Notes under the pieces: model-generated
Seen by the model: the letters and a program-made list of their open reading frames with translations, nothing else
Databases searched by the model: none
What the model was told of the DNA's origin: nothing
Assembly: GCF_002937115.1 (NCBI RefSeq)
Contig: NZ_NHRY01000076.1
Location: 1 to 64,000, forward strand
Source of the DNA: Rhodopila globiformis
GTDB taxonomy: Bacteria; Pseudomonadota; Alphaproteobacteria; Acetobacterales; Acetobacteraceae
DNA: 64,000 bases
Direction of reading: 5' to 3'
Program-made: the position numbers and the translations under genes
Part shown: positions 44,592 to 53,301 of the stretch, piece by piece
How the letters are laid out: each line of letters starts with the position of its first letter
How positions within the stretch are numbered: the first letter of the stretch is position 1

Positions 44592-45845
44592 ATGAATGCA
44601 CCTGTCGACGTCGATCACAAAGCCCGAGCCTGGTCTTTGCCGCTCGATCGGCTGGATGTCAGTGACCCACAGCTTTATTACGATGACGTCTGGCCGCCGT
44701 ATTTCGAGCGGCTCCGCCGCGAGGACCCGGTGCATTTCACGCCGGAAAGTCCGTACGGCCCTTACTGGGCCGTGACGAAATATCGCGACATCGTCCAGGT
44801 GGAGGTGAACCACAAGGCGTTCTCCTCGTCCGATGACGTCGGCGGCGTCATGATCAACGACGCGCCGAAGGGCCTGGAGCGTACCAGTTTCATTCGCATG
44901 GACCCGCCCGAGCACGACGACCAGCGCAAGGAAGTCAGCTCGACGGTCAATCCGATCACGCTGGCGAAAATGGAAAGCCTGATCCGCGAGCGCACCAACA
45001 TGGTGCTGGACAGCCTGCCGCGCGGGGAACCCTTCAACTGGGTCGAGCGGGTTTCAATCGAGCTGACCTCGATGATGCTGGCGACGCTGTTCGACTATCC
45101 GATCGAGGACAAGGCACGGTTGATCCGCTGGTCGGACACTTTCATCTGCGACATCAACGCGCCGGACGCGCCGGTGCGGTCCGAGGAAGCGCGCTTCGCC
45201 GAGCAAATGCGTTTCGCTGAACATATGAACGAGCTGTGGGAAGAGCGCGCGCGGAAGCCGAAAAGTTTCGACGTGATCTCGATCATGGCGCATGGCGACG
45301 CAACCAGTAAAATGACGCTGCGCCAGCGCATGGGAATCCTGATACTGTTCCTCGTCGGCGGCAACGACACCACGCGGAACTCGATGTCCGGCGGGTTGCT
45401 TGGGCTGAGCCGGTTCCCCGGGCAGTTCCAGAAGCTGCGGCAGAACCCGGAACTGGTGACCAGCGCGGTGCCGGAAATCGTGCGCTGGCAGACGCCGGTC
45501 ATCCATATGCGCCGCACAGCGCTGGAGGACGCCGAAATCGGTGGCAAGCAGATCAAGGCCGGTGACAAGGTGGTGATCTGGTACATCTCCGGCAATCGCG
45601 ACGAAACGGTTATCGATCGGCCGGACGAACTGATCGTCGATCGCAAGCGCCCGCGCGAGCACATGTCGTTCGGATTCGGTATCCACCGCTGCCTGGGCAA
45701 CCGTCTGGCGGAACTGCAATTGCGCATCCTGTGGGAGGAAATCCTGCGTCGCGACCTGAAGATTGAGCTGCTGGACAGGCCGGTCTACGCCTGGTCGAAC
45801 TTCCTGCATGCCATCCGGAATCTGCCTGTGCGTATCAGCGCCTGA
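44592..45845 (+). CDS. Cytochrome P450
   Basis: 417-aa soluble bacterial P450 monooxygenase. Helix I LFLVGGNDTTRNSMSGG (acid-Thr pair near residue 255), ExxR in VPEIVRW, and the haem loop FGFGIHRCLGNRLA with the axial Cys near 366. The style (HMRRTALEDAEIGG, YISGNRDETV) is that of CYP families that hydroxylate steroids, fatty acids or terpenes such as linalool, cymene or terpineol. No ferredoxin or reductase gene nearby, so redox partners are supplied from elsewhere. Confidence 0.88.
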   Translation: MNAPVDVDHKARAWSLPLDRLDVSDPQLYYDDVWPPYFERLRREDPVHFTPESPYGPYWAVTKYRDIVQVEVNHKAFSSSDDVGGVMINDAPKGLERTSFIRMDPPEHDDQRKEVSSTVNPITLAKMESLIRERTNMVLDSLPRGEPFNWVERVSIELTSMMLATLFDYPIEDKARLIRWSDTFICDINAPDAPVRSEEARFAEQMRFAEHMNELWEERARKPKSFDVISIMAHGDATSKMTLRQRMGILILFLVGGNDTTRNSMSGGLLGLSRFPGQFQKLRQNPELVTSAVPEIVRWQTPVIHMRRTALEDAEIGGKQIKAGDKVVIWYISGNRDETVIDRPDELIVDRKRPREHMSFGFGIHRCLGNRLAELQLRILWEEILRRDLKIELLDRPVYAWSNFLHAIRNLPVRISA

Positions 45846-45882
45846 GGGCTCGGCACTGGCTGTAGCGAAGCCGCAACGGAAC

Positions 45883-47082
45883 CTACGGCAACGTCTGGTA
45901 CCGCCGTGCCCAGTCCGCCCGCCAGCCTGGAAGGTCCGGGCCTGGCATCGGGCGGCCGATGAGATAGCCCTGGATCATGTCGCAGTCGGTGCCGCGCACG
46001 TACAGCCAGTCGTCCGGATCCTCCACGCCCTCGGCAACCGTCTTCAGGCCCAGTTGCCGCGCAATGCCCAGGCTGGCATCGAACATCGCCTGCAACGCCG
46101 GGTCGCCGGCCGCGCCGTGCACGAAGCCGCGGTCGATCTTCAGCTCGCTGAACGGCACGTCGCGCAGTTGCGCCAGCGACGAATGACCGGTACCGAAATC
46201 ATCAATCGACAGGCCAACGCGCTTCAGCCGCAGCCGCGTCAGGATGTCCAGCGAGGTCACCCGGTCGCGCATCAGCTGGCTCTCGGTAACCTCCAGCACC
46301 AGTCGTTCCGGTGCCATACCGGCGGCCGCCAGCCGATCGGCGACAAGGTTCGGGAAATCCAGCGCCAGCAGGTTGGCCATCGAAACGTTGACGGCGACAT
46401 CAAGCCGCAGGTCCGTATCCTGCCAGGCACGGGCCTGGTGAAGCGCTTGCTCCAGCACCGCCTGTGTCAGGTCGTCGATCAGTCCAGACCGTTCCGCAAG
46501 GGGCACGAACTGGTCCGGGAACACCAGCCCGTCCGCCGGATGCTGCCAGCGTACCAGGCACTCGACTCCAGTCAGCGCCCCGTCTGCGCGGCCGACCTTG
46601 GGCTGGAAGTGACAGACCAGTTCTCCGTCCGCAATGCCGCGGCGCAGATCCTCCGGCCGATAGATCCTGCCGGGTGCCGCGCGCGCGGGGTGGCTTGTCG
46701 GGATAAGGGTCTCCCACCGGTGCAATAAATCCCGCAGGCGATCCAGCGCAACCGGTTTCTGCAGGGCACCCAGAACGTTCAGGCAGTGCGCGGCGGCCAG
46801 TCGTTCCGCGGTCTGCAGGATGCGCCGGTCCTCGCCGCTGACCAGCGCCAGCGCGCCGTTGTAGCCCAGTTGCCCCAGTTGGCGGATCAGTTCGATGCCG
46901 TCCATTTCCGGCATCTGCAGGTCGCACAGGATCAGGCAATCGTTGCAGCCATGCGCCTGCAGCGCGGCCAGTGCATCCTGCGCGCGCTCGAAACAATGGA
47001 CGTCGATGACCCCAAGGCGGCCGAGTTGGCGCGACAGCAGGCTGCGGGCGAAGGCATCGTCGTCGATGATCAGAGCTGTCAT
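45883..47082 (-). CDS. Response regulator with EAL (c-di-GMP phosphodiesterase) output domain
   Basis: 399 aa. N-terminal receiver with phospho-acceptor Asp54 (LILCDLQMPEMDG) and Lys109. The EAL domain starts near residue 140 with the signature variant ECLVRW (Cys for the usual Ala), then NVSMANLL, LEVTESQL, SIDDFGTGHSSLAQL, KIDRGFV and TVAEGVED: the metal and catalytic residues look complete. Predicted to hydrolyse c-di-GMP when phosphorylated. Its ATG overlaps the stop of the hybrid kinase (ATGA), making it the last gene of the kai operon and the likely output. Confidence 0.86.
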   Translation of the reverse strand: MTALIIDDDAFARSLLSRQLGRLGVIDVHCFERAQDALAALQAHGCNDCLILCDLQMPEMDGIELIRQLGQLGYNGALALVSGEDRRILQTAERLAAAHCLNVLGALQKPVALDRLRDLLHRWETLIPTSHPARAAPGRIYRPEDLRRGIADGELVCHFQPKVGRADGALTGVECLVRWQHPADGLVFPDQFVPLAERSGLIDDLTQAVLEQALHQARAWQDTDLRLDVAVNVSMANLLALDFPNLVADRLAAAGMAPERLVLEVTESQLMRDRVTSLDILTRLRLKRVGLSIDDFGTGHSSLAQLRDVPFSELKIDRGFVHGAAGDPALQAMFDASLGIARQLGLKTVAEGVEDPDDWLYVRGTDCDMIQGYLIGRPMPGPDLPGWRADWARRYQTLP

Positions 47083-50000
47083 GATGTCCCGCTTGTGGCG
47101 CCGCGCGGCCGGTGCTCCAGTTGGTCGCCAATACGCTCCTGCACCGCGGCCATGGCGGCGGAGAATGTTGGCAGACACGCCGGGACCGCGTTTAGATCGC
47201 CGGCATTTCCGGCCTGCTCCAGGACTGCGCAGATCTCGCCCAGAAGCAGCGCCCCGACCGCGCGCGACGATGATTTCAGTCTGTGGGCGACGGCGCCGAC
47301 GCGCGCGGCATCGCCGTCCGCGGCCGCCTGTGCCAACTCGCCCGCCAGGCGTTCCGCCGATCGGCTGTAGTCGGCGAGGATCGCGGCGATCACGTCGGGA
47401 TCATCGCCCACGATCGCGGCCAGCGTATGACTGTCGAATGCCGCCGGCGCGGCGGCGGGCGCCGCCACGTCACCGCCGGTGGCCGCCTGTGGCGAAGGCG
47501 CGCCCGACAGCACGTCCTGCAGCGCCGCGTGCAGGTCGCGCAGCAGCGTCGGCTTGGTCAGGTATGCATCGATACCAATTGCGCGGGCCCGCTCGGCTTC
47601 GCCGCGCAGAGCGTTGGCGCTGAGTATCACGACGGGAGTCCGCCGCGCGCCGGCCTCTTCCTGCCGGATCGCCGTGGTCAGCTGGTAGCCGTCCATGTCC
47701 GGCATGGAGACATCGGTCAGCACCAGGGCGTAGTGCCCGCCTCGCCATTTTTCCAGCGCCTCGCGCCCGTTGCTGGCCGTTTCGGCAGCGTATCCCAGCA
47801 GGTTGAGCTGGCGCAGGATCACCGTCCGGTTGATTTCGTCGTCCTCGGCCAGCAGGATCAGTCGTCCCTGGGCGCGGGCCTCGGCCACCGTCGGCGGTGG
47901 CGCCGCCGGCAGCAGCGCGCCGATTGGCTTTGCCGCGGCCAGGGCGCTGCGGGGCAGGCGTCCGGCTGCGGCGGCCACCGCGCGCAACAGCGCTTCGTGC
48001 CGCATCCATCCCAGGTCGAGCCCGGTCTCGTCGCCAGGGTCCAGCCAGGCCCGCCAACGCTGCGCGCGGCGCAGCAGAAGCCAGTGGACATGGGCCGGCG
48101 CGGCGGCATCGTTGCGTGTCCGTCCGGCATCGTGGATCACCACCACCGTGCCGCCCAGCGTCCGCGCCAGGGCCATCGCCGCCGCCGGGTCGGCCGCCGC
48201 GTGCACATACGCTCCGCCGGCGGAGAGATAACGTTTCATGTCGGCCGCATCGGGGCTGTCGGCGCTCCAGGCCAGGACGCAATCGATGCCCGACAGGTCC
48301 GGCATGGCCGCCACCGGCCGATCGGCGATTTCGAACGGAAGAGTAATGGTGAAGGTGCTGCCTGCCCCCGGCGCGCTGGCCACCGCGATGCCGCCCTGCA
48401 TCAGGTCGATCAGGCGCCGGGTGATGGCAAGCCCCAGCCCGGTGCCGCCATAGCGGCGCGTGGTCGAGGTTTCGGCCTGGGTGAACGGCGTGAACAGCCG
48501 ACCCTGCGTTTCTGCCGACATGCCGATGCCGTTGTCGACAACGCAGATACGGATCCGCAATGGCGTTGCCTGCGCCACGTCCACCCGGATCGTTACGCGG
48601 CCTTGGATCGCGGGCCGTCCGGCGCTGAACTTGATGGCGTTGCCTGCGACGTTGAACAGCACCTGGCGCAGCCGCGTGGGATCGGCCAGCAGCCAGCGTG
48701 GACATTCCGGTGCAATAACGGCAGACAGATCGACGCGCTTGTCCAGGGCGATCGGCGCCAGAGAATTGCAGACGTCCTCGACGAGTTCCGCCAACGCGAC
48801 CGGCGCGCGGTCCAGGTCCAGCCGCGCGGCCTCGATCTTGGAAAAGTCGAGGATGTCGTCGATCAGCATCATCAGGTTGATCGCCGAATCGCGGATGATC
48901 CCCACCGCCTCGGCCTGGCGCGGCTGCAAGTGGTCCAGCGCCAGCACCTCGGCCATGCCGATGACGCCGTTCAGCGGGGTGCGAATCTCGTGGCTCATCA
49001 TGGCCAGGAAAGAGGACTTCGCGCGATTGGCTGCTTCCGCCGCGTCCCTGGCCTCACGCAGTTGCGCCTCGGCCAGCTTGCGGCTGGTTAGGTCGCTGTG
49101 CGTGCCGACGATACGGGCCGGCATGCCGGCCGCATCGCGTTCCACCACCTTGGCGCGGCTCAGAATCCAGCGGTAGCTGCCGTCACGGCTGCGCACGCGA
49201 AACTCCGCTTCGCAGGTGCCATTCGTTGCAAAACGCCGCAGGTTGTCGCGCACAATCGCGTCCCGATCCTCGGGATGCAGCAGCGCGAGCCAGGCATCTA
49301 CATGCGGAACGAAGCCTTCCGGCATGTAGCCCAGCATGCTCAACCAGGACGGGCTGAAAGTAATTGCGCCCGTTGTGACGTCCCAGTCCCAGATGCCGTC
49401 GCTGCTTGCCTCGGCCGCGTGGGCATAGCGTTCCTCGCTGACCCGTAGCCGTCGATTGGCCTCTTCGAGCGCGCTGGTCCGTTCCCGTACGAGGCGTTCC
49501 AGATGCGTGCGGTACAGCGCCAGTTCCTGTTCAGCTTTCTTACGATCGCTGACGTCGCGCATGCTGCAATACAGCAGCCGGCCGCCCGGCAAATCGGCCA
49601 CGCGGTTCATGACTTCGGCGTCGAACAGCGTGCCGTCGCGCCGGCGGATCCGGGTCTGCACCAGCGGCGAGTGCGCCATTGATGCGCGCAGCCGGCGCCA
49701 TGCGACCTGGTCGTCGAAGTTCACGTCCCAGTCCCAGACATGCGAGCCCAGGACTTCGCTGCCCGACGCCCGCAACATGGCCATGAGGCGGGAATTGGCA
49801 TCGATCAGGCACCCGTCGTCCGTAACGACTGCGATACCATCGGCGGCGCGGTCGAACAGGGTGCGGTGCTTCTCCGCCTCGGCTGCCAGCAGCGCGGTCT
49901 GCTCGGCAACGCGCTGTTCGGTTCGCCGCCGTTCCGTCAGGTCGGTCATGCCGCCAATCAGCCGTACCGGCTTGCCGAAGGCGTCGCGGATTACCTGTAC

Positions 50001-50873
50001 GCGGTGCAGGACATAGGCATATTCGCCGTCCCACCGCAGGAAACGATATTCGGCCGACCACGATGTTGCATCTCCATCCATCGCCCGGTGGATGCCGGCG
50101 ACGATGCCGGCGCGGTCGTCGGGATGGATCCGGTGCCGCCAAGCGTCGGTCGTCGGGCTGTCATGCTCGCGGCTGAGCCCGGTCAGGGTTTCGAAACTGT
50201 CGCTCCACCACATTGTGCCGGCGTTGCGATCCCAGTCCAGGATGGCGTCGTTGGTTGCGTTCGACAACAGCCGGAAACGCTCCTCGCTGGCACGTAGCGC
50301 CTGCTCCGCCAGTTTGCGGCGCGTAATGTCGATGTGCATCACCACCGCGCCCTCGGCGTCGCCGTTGCCGAGCGGGGTGACGATCAGGTGGAACCAGCGC
50401 TGCTCGTCCGGGGCGTGGCAGGGATATTCGTTGTCGAAACGCGGAGCTTTCCGGCCGATGACGGCGCGGATGCCGGCCGCGACAGCCGCCGCCTCGGCGG
50501 CGCAGTCGCCGGTCGCCCGGTCGCAGACGTCGAGATAGTTCTCGCCGGCACCAAACTCCGGCGAGGGGTAGCTGTTTGCAATCGCAAAGCAGCGCCAGGT
50601 CTCGTTGACGACGACGATGTGGCCTTGCGCATCCAGCAGCGCGATGTGGGCGGGCAGGGCGTTCAGGATCGAAGCTCGTTCGGTGGCGAAACGGCGCTGC
50701 TCGTGCTCGCTGTGGCGCAGATGCGCCTGGGATGCAGGCAGCAGATAGGTGGCGCCGGAGTCGGCATCCAGCACGGCATCGACACTGCCGCCGGTCAGCG
50801 CCTGGATGCGCTGCTGCGTTTCGTGCAGGACATGGACGAGGCGGGTCAGTTCTTGTGGCGGGGCATCGAACAT
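47079..50873 (-). CDS. Hybrid sensor histidine kinase: 4 PAS-HisKA-HATPase-REC-HPt
   Basis: 1264 aa, cytoplasmic (no membrane segment). About four PAS/PAC modules (60-190, 195-320, 335-460, 485-610), then HisKA with SHEIRTPLNGVIG (His near 627), HATPase with NAIKFSAG, VDNGIGM and GGTGLGLAI, a degenerate receiver-like stretch, a true receiver with VLTDVSMPDMDGY (Asp near 1054), and a C-terminal HPt with AHRLKSSSRAVGA (His near 1197). A complete phosphorelay in one chain that can pass phosphate to the downstream receiver-EAL protein. It begins 14 bases after kaiB, an arrangement seen in kaiC-kaiB-kinase operons of other Alphaproteobacteria. Confidence 0.9.
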   Translation of the reverse strand: MFDAPPQELTRLVHVLHETQQRIQALTGGSVDAVLDADSGATYLLPASQAHLRHSEHEQRRFATERASILNALPAHIALLDAQGHIVVVNETWRCFAIANSYPSPEFGAGENYLDVCDRATGDCAAEAAAVAAGIRAVIGRKAPRFDNEYPCHAPDEQRWFHLIVTPLGNGDAEGAVVMHIDITRRKLAEQALRASEERFRLLSNATNDAILDWDRNAGTMWWSDSFETLTGLSREHDSPTTDAWRHRIHPDDRAGIVAGIHRAMDGDATSWSAEYRFLRWDGEYAYVLHRVQVIRDAFGKPVRLIGGMTDLTERRRTEQRVAEQTALLAAEAEKHRTLFDRAADGIAVVTDDGCLIDANSRLMAMLRASGSEVLGSHVWDWDVNFDDQVAWRRLRASMAHSPLVQTRIRRRDGTLFDAEVMNRVADLPGGRLLYCSMRDVSDRKKAEQELALYRTHLERLVRERTSALEEANRRLRVSEERYAHAAEASSDGIWDWDVTTGAITFSPSWLSMLGYMPEGFVPHVDAWLALLHPEDRDAIVRDNLRRFATNGTCEAEFRVRSRDGSYRWILSRAKVVERDAAGMPARIVGTHSDLTSRKLAEAQLREARDAAEAANRAKSSFLAMMSHEIRTPLNGVIGMAEVLALDHLQPRQAEAVGIIRDSAINLMMLIDDILDFSKIEAARLDLDRAPVALAELVEDVCNSLAPIALDKRVDLSAVIAPECPRWLLADPTRLRQVLFNVAGNAIKFSAGRPAIQGRVTIRVDVAQATPLRIRICVVDNGIGMSAETQGRLFTPFTQAETSTTRRYGGTGLGLAITRRLIDLMQGGIAVASAPGAGSTFTITLPFEIADRPVAAMPDLSGIDCVLAWSADSPDAADMKRYLSAGGAYVHAAADPAAAMALARTLGGTVVVIHDAGRTRNDAAAPAHVHWLLLRRAQRWRAWLDPGDETGLDLGWMRHEALLRAVAAAAGRLPRSALAAAKPIGALLPAAPPPTVAEARAQGRLILLAEDDEINRTVILRQLNLLGYAAETASNGREALEKWRGGHYALVLTDVSMPDMDGYQLTTAIRQEEAGARRTPVVILSANALRGEAERARAIGIDAYLTKPTLLRDLHAALQDVLSGAPSPQAATGGDVAAPAAAPAAFDSHTLAAIVGDDPDVIAAILADYSRSAERLAGELAQAAADGDAARVGAVAHRLKSSSRAVGALLLGEICAVLEQAGNAGDLNAVPACLPTFSAAMAAVQERIGDQLEHRPRGATSGTS

Positions 50874-50887
50874 GCGACTGGTTCCGA

Positions 50888-51181
50888 TCAGACCGCGTCG
50901 GGCGCGATGCCGAGCGCATCGAGCACGGCCGACGGTTCCGTCAGGTCACCGGCGATGGCCAGGATCGGCGCTTCGGCGGCGACGACGAGATACGGCGTCA
51001 TCAGCACGCCGTCGGCGAGCGCCCGCTTCGGGTTTTCGAACACGTCGACTATTTCTATACAGGAACAGTCCGCCAGGTGCCGGCGGCAGAGCGCCGTCAG
51101 GTTGCCGATGGCGCGTTGGGAATTGGGCGCCTGGCCGGCGACGTACAGCCTGAACGTGAACGGACGGACTGCGTCATGCAT
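50888..51181 (-). CDS. kaiB: KaiB-family clock protein
   Basis: 97 aa, full length for KaiB. FTFRLYVAGQAPNSQRAIGNLTALCRRHL, quoted by its ends, gives the thioredoxin-like N-terminal half, and IEIVDVFENPKRALADGVLMTPYLVV matches the KaiB strand-helix with the TP motif. KaiB binds the KaiC CI ring and, in cyanobacteria, sequesters SasA/CikA partners. The ATG (51181) lies inside the end of kaiC with 8 bases of overlap, so translation is coupled. An ATG 18 bases upstream in the same frame is possible. Confidence 0.88.
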   Translation of the reverse strand: MHDAVRPFTFRLYVAGQAPNSQRAIGNLTALCRRHLADCSCIEIVDVFENPKRALADGVLMTPYLVVAAEAPILAIAGDLTEPSAVLDALGIAPDAV

Positions 51182-52898
51182 CACAGGCTGCTCCCGCATC
51201 GGGCTTCTGTGGCGTGTCGGCGGTCCGCAGCGCCCGCAGTTCGGCTTCGGCGCGGGCGATGTCGGTGGTGCGCTCGGTCTCCGCCTCGGAAAGCGTCTGG
51301 CGTTCGTTGACGTTGGCGGCAATTTCGCGCTGCAATGTCCTGAGCCGCACCTCGAGCTCGGCAGCCTGGGATTCGAGGACGAGGCGGCGCTGCGCGGCGG
51401 CGGCCGAGCGCTCGGCGTTGGCCAGACGCTCGGCGCGTTCCCTGGCCCACCGCTGGGCGCCCATCAGCACCTCGCCGCCGGCGGTATAGACATCGGTCAG
51501 CGTGACGCCGGCGCTGCTCAGCAGCAGTTCGCGCACCTGGTTGGAATGGCCGGTGCCGCGGGCCTTGACGATGGAAATGCCGCGGTTTCGCTCGCCGGCC
51601 TGGATCACGTAGCTGAGGTGGATCCAGGTGTCGGCGACGGTCGAGATCTGCAACGGTGTTCCGTCCGAATCCGGAATGGCGCGGTCCAGCAGGCTGGTGC
51701 ACACCAGTGTTATACCCTCGGCCTTGGCCCAGTCCACCAAGCGTTCCGCGACGCTGTGCGCGGTGGTGCGGTTGCCGGATTTCGACAATGCGGAAAGCGG
51801 ATCAATCACGACGCAGCGCGCGCCGTGCGCACGCGCCATGGTCGTTATTTGCATGAGATGGATTTCCGCGCTGCCGCTACTGCCGCGCGCCGAGGCCATG
51901 CGCAGCAGGCCGCAATCGACGGCACCGCCCAGGTGAACGCCGACCGAGGAGAGGTTGCGGATCAGCTCGTCGGAGCGGGAATCGAAGCTGACGAACAGGG
52001 ATTTTTCGCCCCGCCGGCACGCGGCCTCGACGAAGGCGCCGCACAGCGTGGTCTTCGCTGTGCCCGGCGCGCCGGTCAGCAGCACGCTGGCGCCGCGGAA
52101 ATAACCGCCGCCGAGCATGGTATCCAGACGCTCGACGCCGCTGGAAACGCGTTCGTGGCTGGCGGGACAGTCGGTTTCCAGGCTGGAGGTGTAGGCGACG
52201 TCGATGCCGCCGGGGCCGATGAGGTACGGCACCTCGTTTTCCTCGAAGCCGGAGCCGCGGTACTTGACGATCCGCATGGTACGCTGCGACGTCCCGTCCA
52301 TCAGTTCGTGGCCGAGGACGATCGAGCAGTCCACCATGAACTGCATGAAGTCGAGCACCTTGGGCGTGCTGTCTTCCCAGTCGTGGGAGTACACCTTGGC
52401 GGTGACCAGCGCGGTCAGGCCGCGGCGCAGCAGCCAGTCGTGCAGGCGGTAAAGCTCCTGGCGGATCTGCGCGGCGTCGCGCATCAGCACGAGAATGACG
52501 TCGATGGCGTCGAAGACGATCCGCTTCGCGCACAGTTCCTCGGTCTTGGCCTGCAGCATGGCGAGCATGCCGCCGAGATCGAAAGCGCCGGACAGGATCA
52601 TGTCGTGGTTGGGCTGGGCGTCGAAGAAGAACAGCTGCCCGGGTTCCAGCGACGCCACCTGCCAGTCGAATTTCCCCGCGTTGGCGAGGATGCGGCGGGA
52701 GTTTTCCTCGAACGCAACGAATATGCCGGGCTCGCCGTCGCGCGCGCCGTTGATCAGGGTCTGCAGCGCGAACACCGTCTTGCCGGATCCGGCGTTGCCG
52801 GCCAGCAGTGTGGCGCGGCCCCGCGGCAGGCCGCCGCCGGACAGCGCGTCGAAGCCGCGGATTCCGGTCGGGGTCTTGATCAGCGTTTCGGTTGTCAT
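51174..52898 (-). CDS. kaiC: KaiC-family ATPase/autokinase
   Basis: 574 aa, duplicated RecA-like domains. CI: Walker A GNAGSGKT (34-41), paired Glu in FEENSRRI (64-65). CII: Walker A GAPGTAKT (276-283), phosphosites S419-T420 in the conserved ISTVADT context, matching S431-T432 of cyanobacterial KaiC. The CII paired glutamates (E318/E319 there) are Asp306-Ser307 here (FDSRSDELIRN). The tail beyond about 475 is a long charged coiled coil, unlike the KaiA-binding tail of cyanobacteria; no kaiA is present. First gene of the operon. ATG 52898 (MTTETL) is preferred over 52910. Confidence 0.9.
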   Translation of the reverse strand: MTTETLIKTPTGIRGFDALSGGGLPRGRATLLAGNAGSGKTVFALQTLINGARDGEPGIFVAFEENSRRILANAGKFDWQVASLEPGQLFFFDAQPNHDMILSGAFDLGGMLAMLQAKTEELCAKRIVFDAIDVILVLMRDAAQIRQELYRLHDWLLRRGLTALVTAKVYSHDWEDSTPKVLDFMQFMVDCSIVLGHELMDGTSQRTMRIVKYRGSGFEENEVPYLIGPGGIDVAYTSSLETDCPASHERVSSGVERLDTMLGGGYFRGASVLLTGAPGTAKTTLCGAFVEAACRRGEKSLFVSFDSRSDELIRNLSSVGVHLGGAVDCGLLRMASARGSSGSAEIHLMQITTMARAHGARCVVIDPLSALSKSGNRTTAHSVAERLVDWAKAEGITLVCTSLLDRAIPDSDGTPLQISTVADTWIHLSYVIQAGERNRGISIVKARGTGHSNQVRELLLSSAGVTLTDVYTAGGEVLMGAQRWARERAERLANAERSAAAAQRRLVLESQAAELEVRLRTLQREIAANVNERQTLSEAETERTTDIARAEAELRALRTADTPQKPDAGAACDA

Positions 52899-53301
52899 GG
52901 ATGATCCCAAAGCCTGTTGCGTCGGCGCATCGGGGCGCGCGGCCGCGCCGGTTCGCCCCGGGCGGGCAGGTTTCTACTGGACATCGGGCCCAGGGAACCA
53001 GCGGCGAAACGGCAGGCCAGGAACGGAGTGATCCCGCGCGAACATGGGCGACGAAGCACAGCGAACACGCCCGCCGCAACGAGATCCGTACCAATGATCC
53101 CGTTGAAACGGGCGTGATGCTTCAGCGCGCCCGACCTCCGGCGCGAAGGTTGCATGGCATTACGGACCTACATTGCGAAACTGTAGGTTTCCTAGTCCCT
53201 GCCGGTATAGTTAGCAACCAAAATGAGCCGTGCGAAACGACAACGACCGGCGATGTCAAACGATTACGAGGCATTGCTGGCCGTGACCGGGCAGAAACGT
53301 T
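52899..53301. other. Intergenic region upstream of the kai operon
   Basis: About 400 bases with no convincing gene. It must hold the leftward kaiC promoter. The stretch 53170-53230 is AT-richer than its surroundings and has a short inverted repeat (CTACATTG...CTGTAG). No EcfG or FNR-type motif was found by eye. Confidence 0.4.

Noticed and set aside
50334-52904. 856-codon plus-strand frame opposite kaiC/kaiB/kinase
   Set aside because: Composition is typical of an antisense shadow and no motif is visible; the minus-strand kai genes have full motif support.
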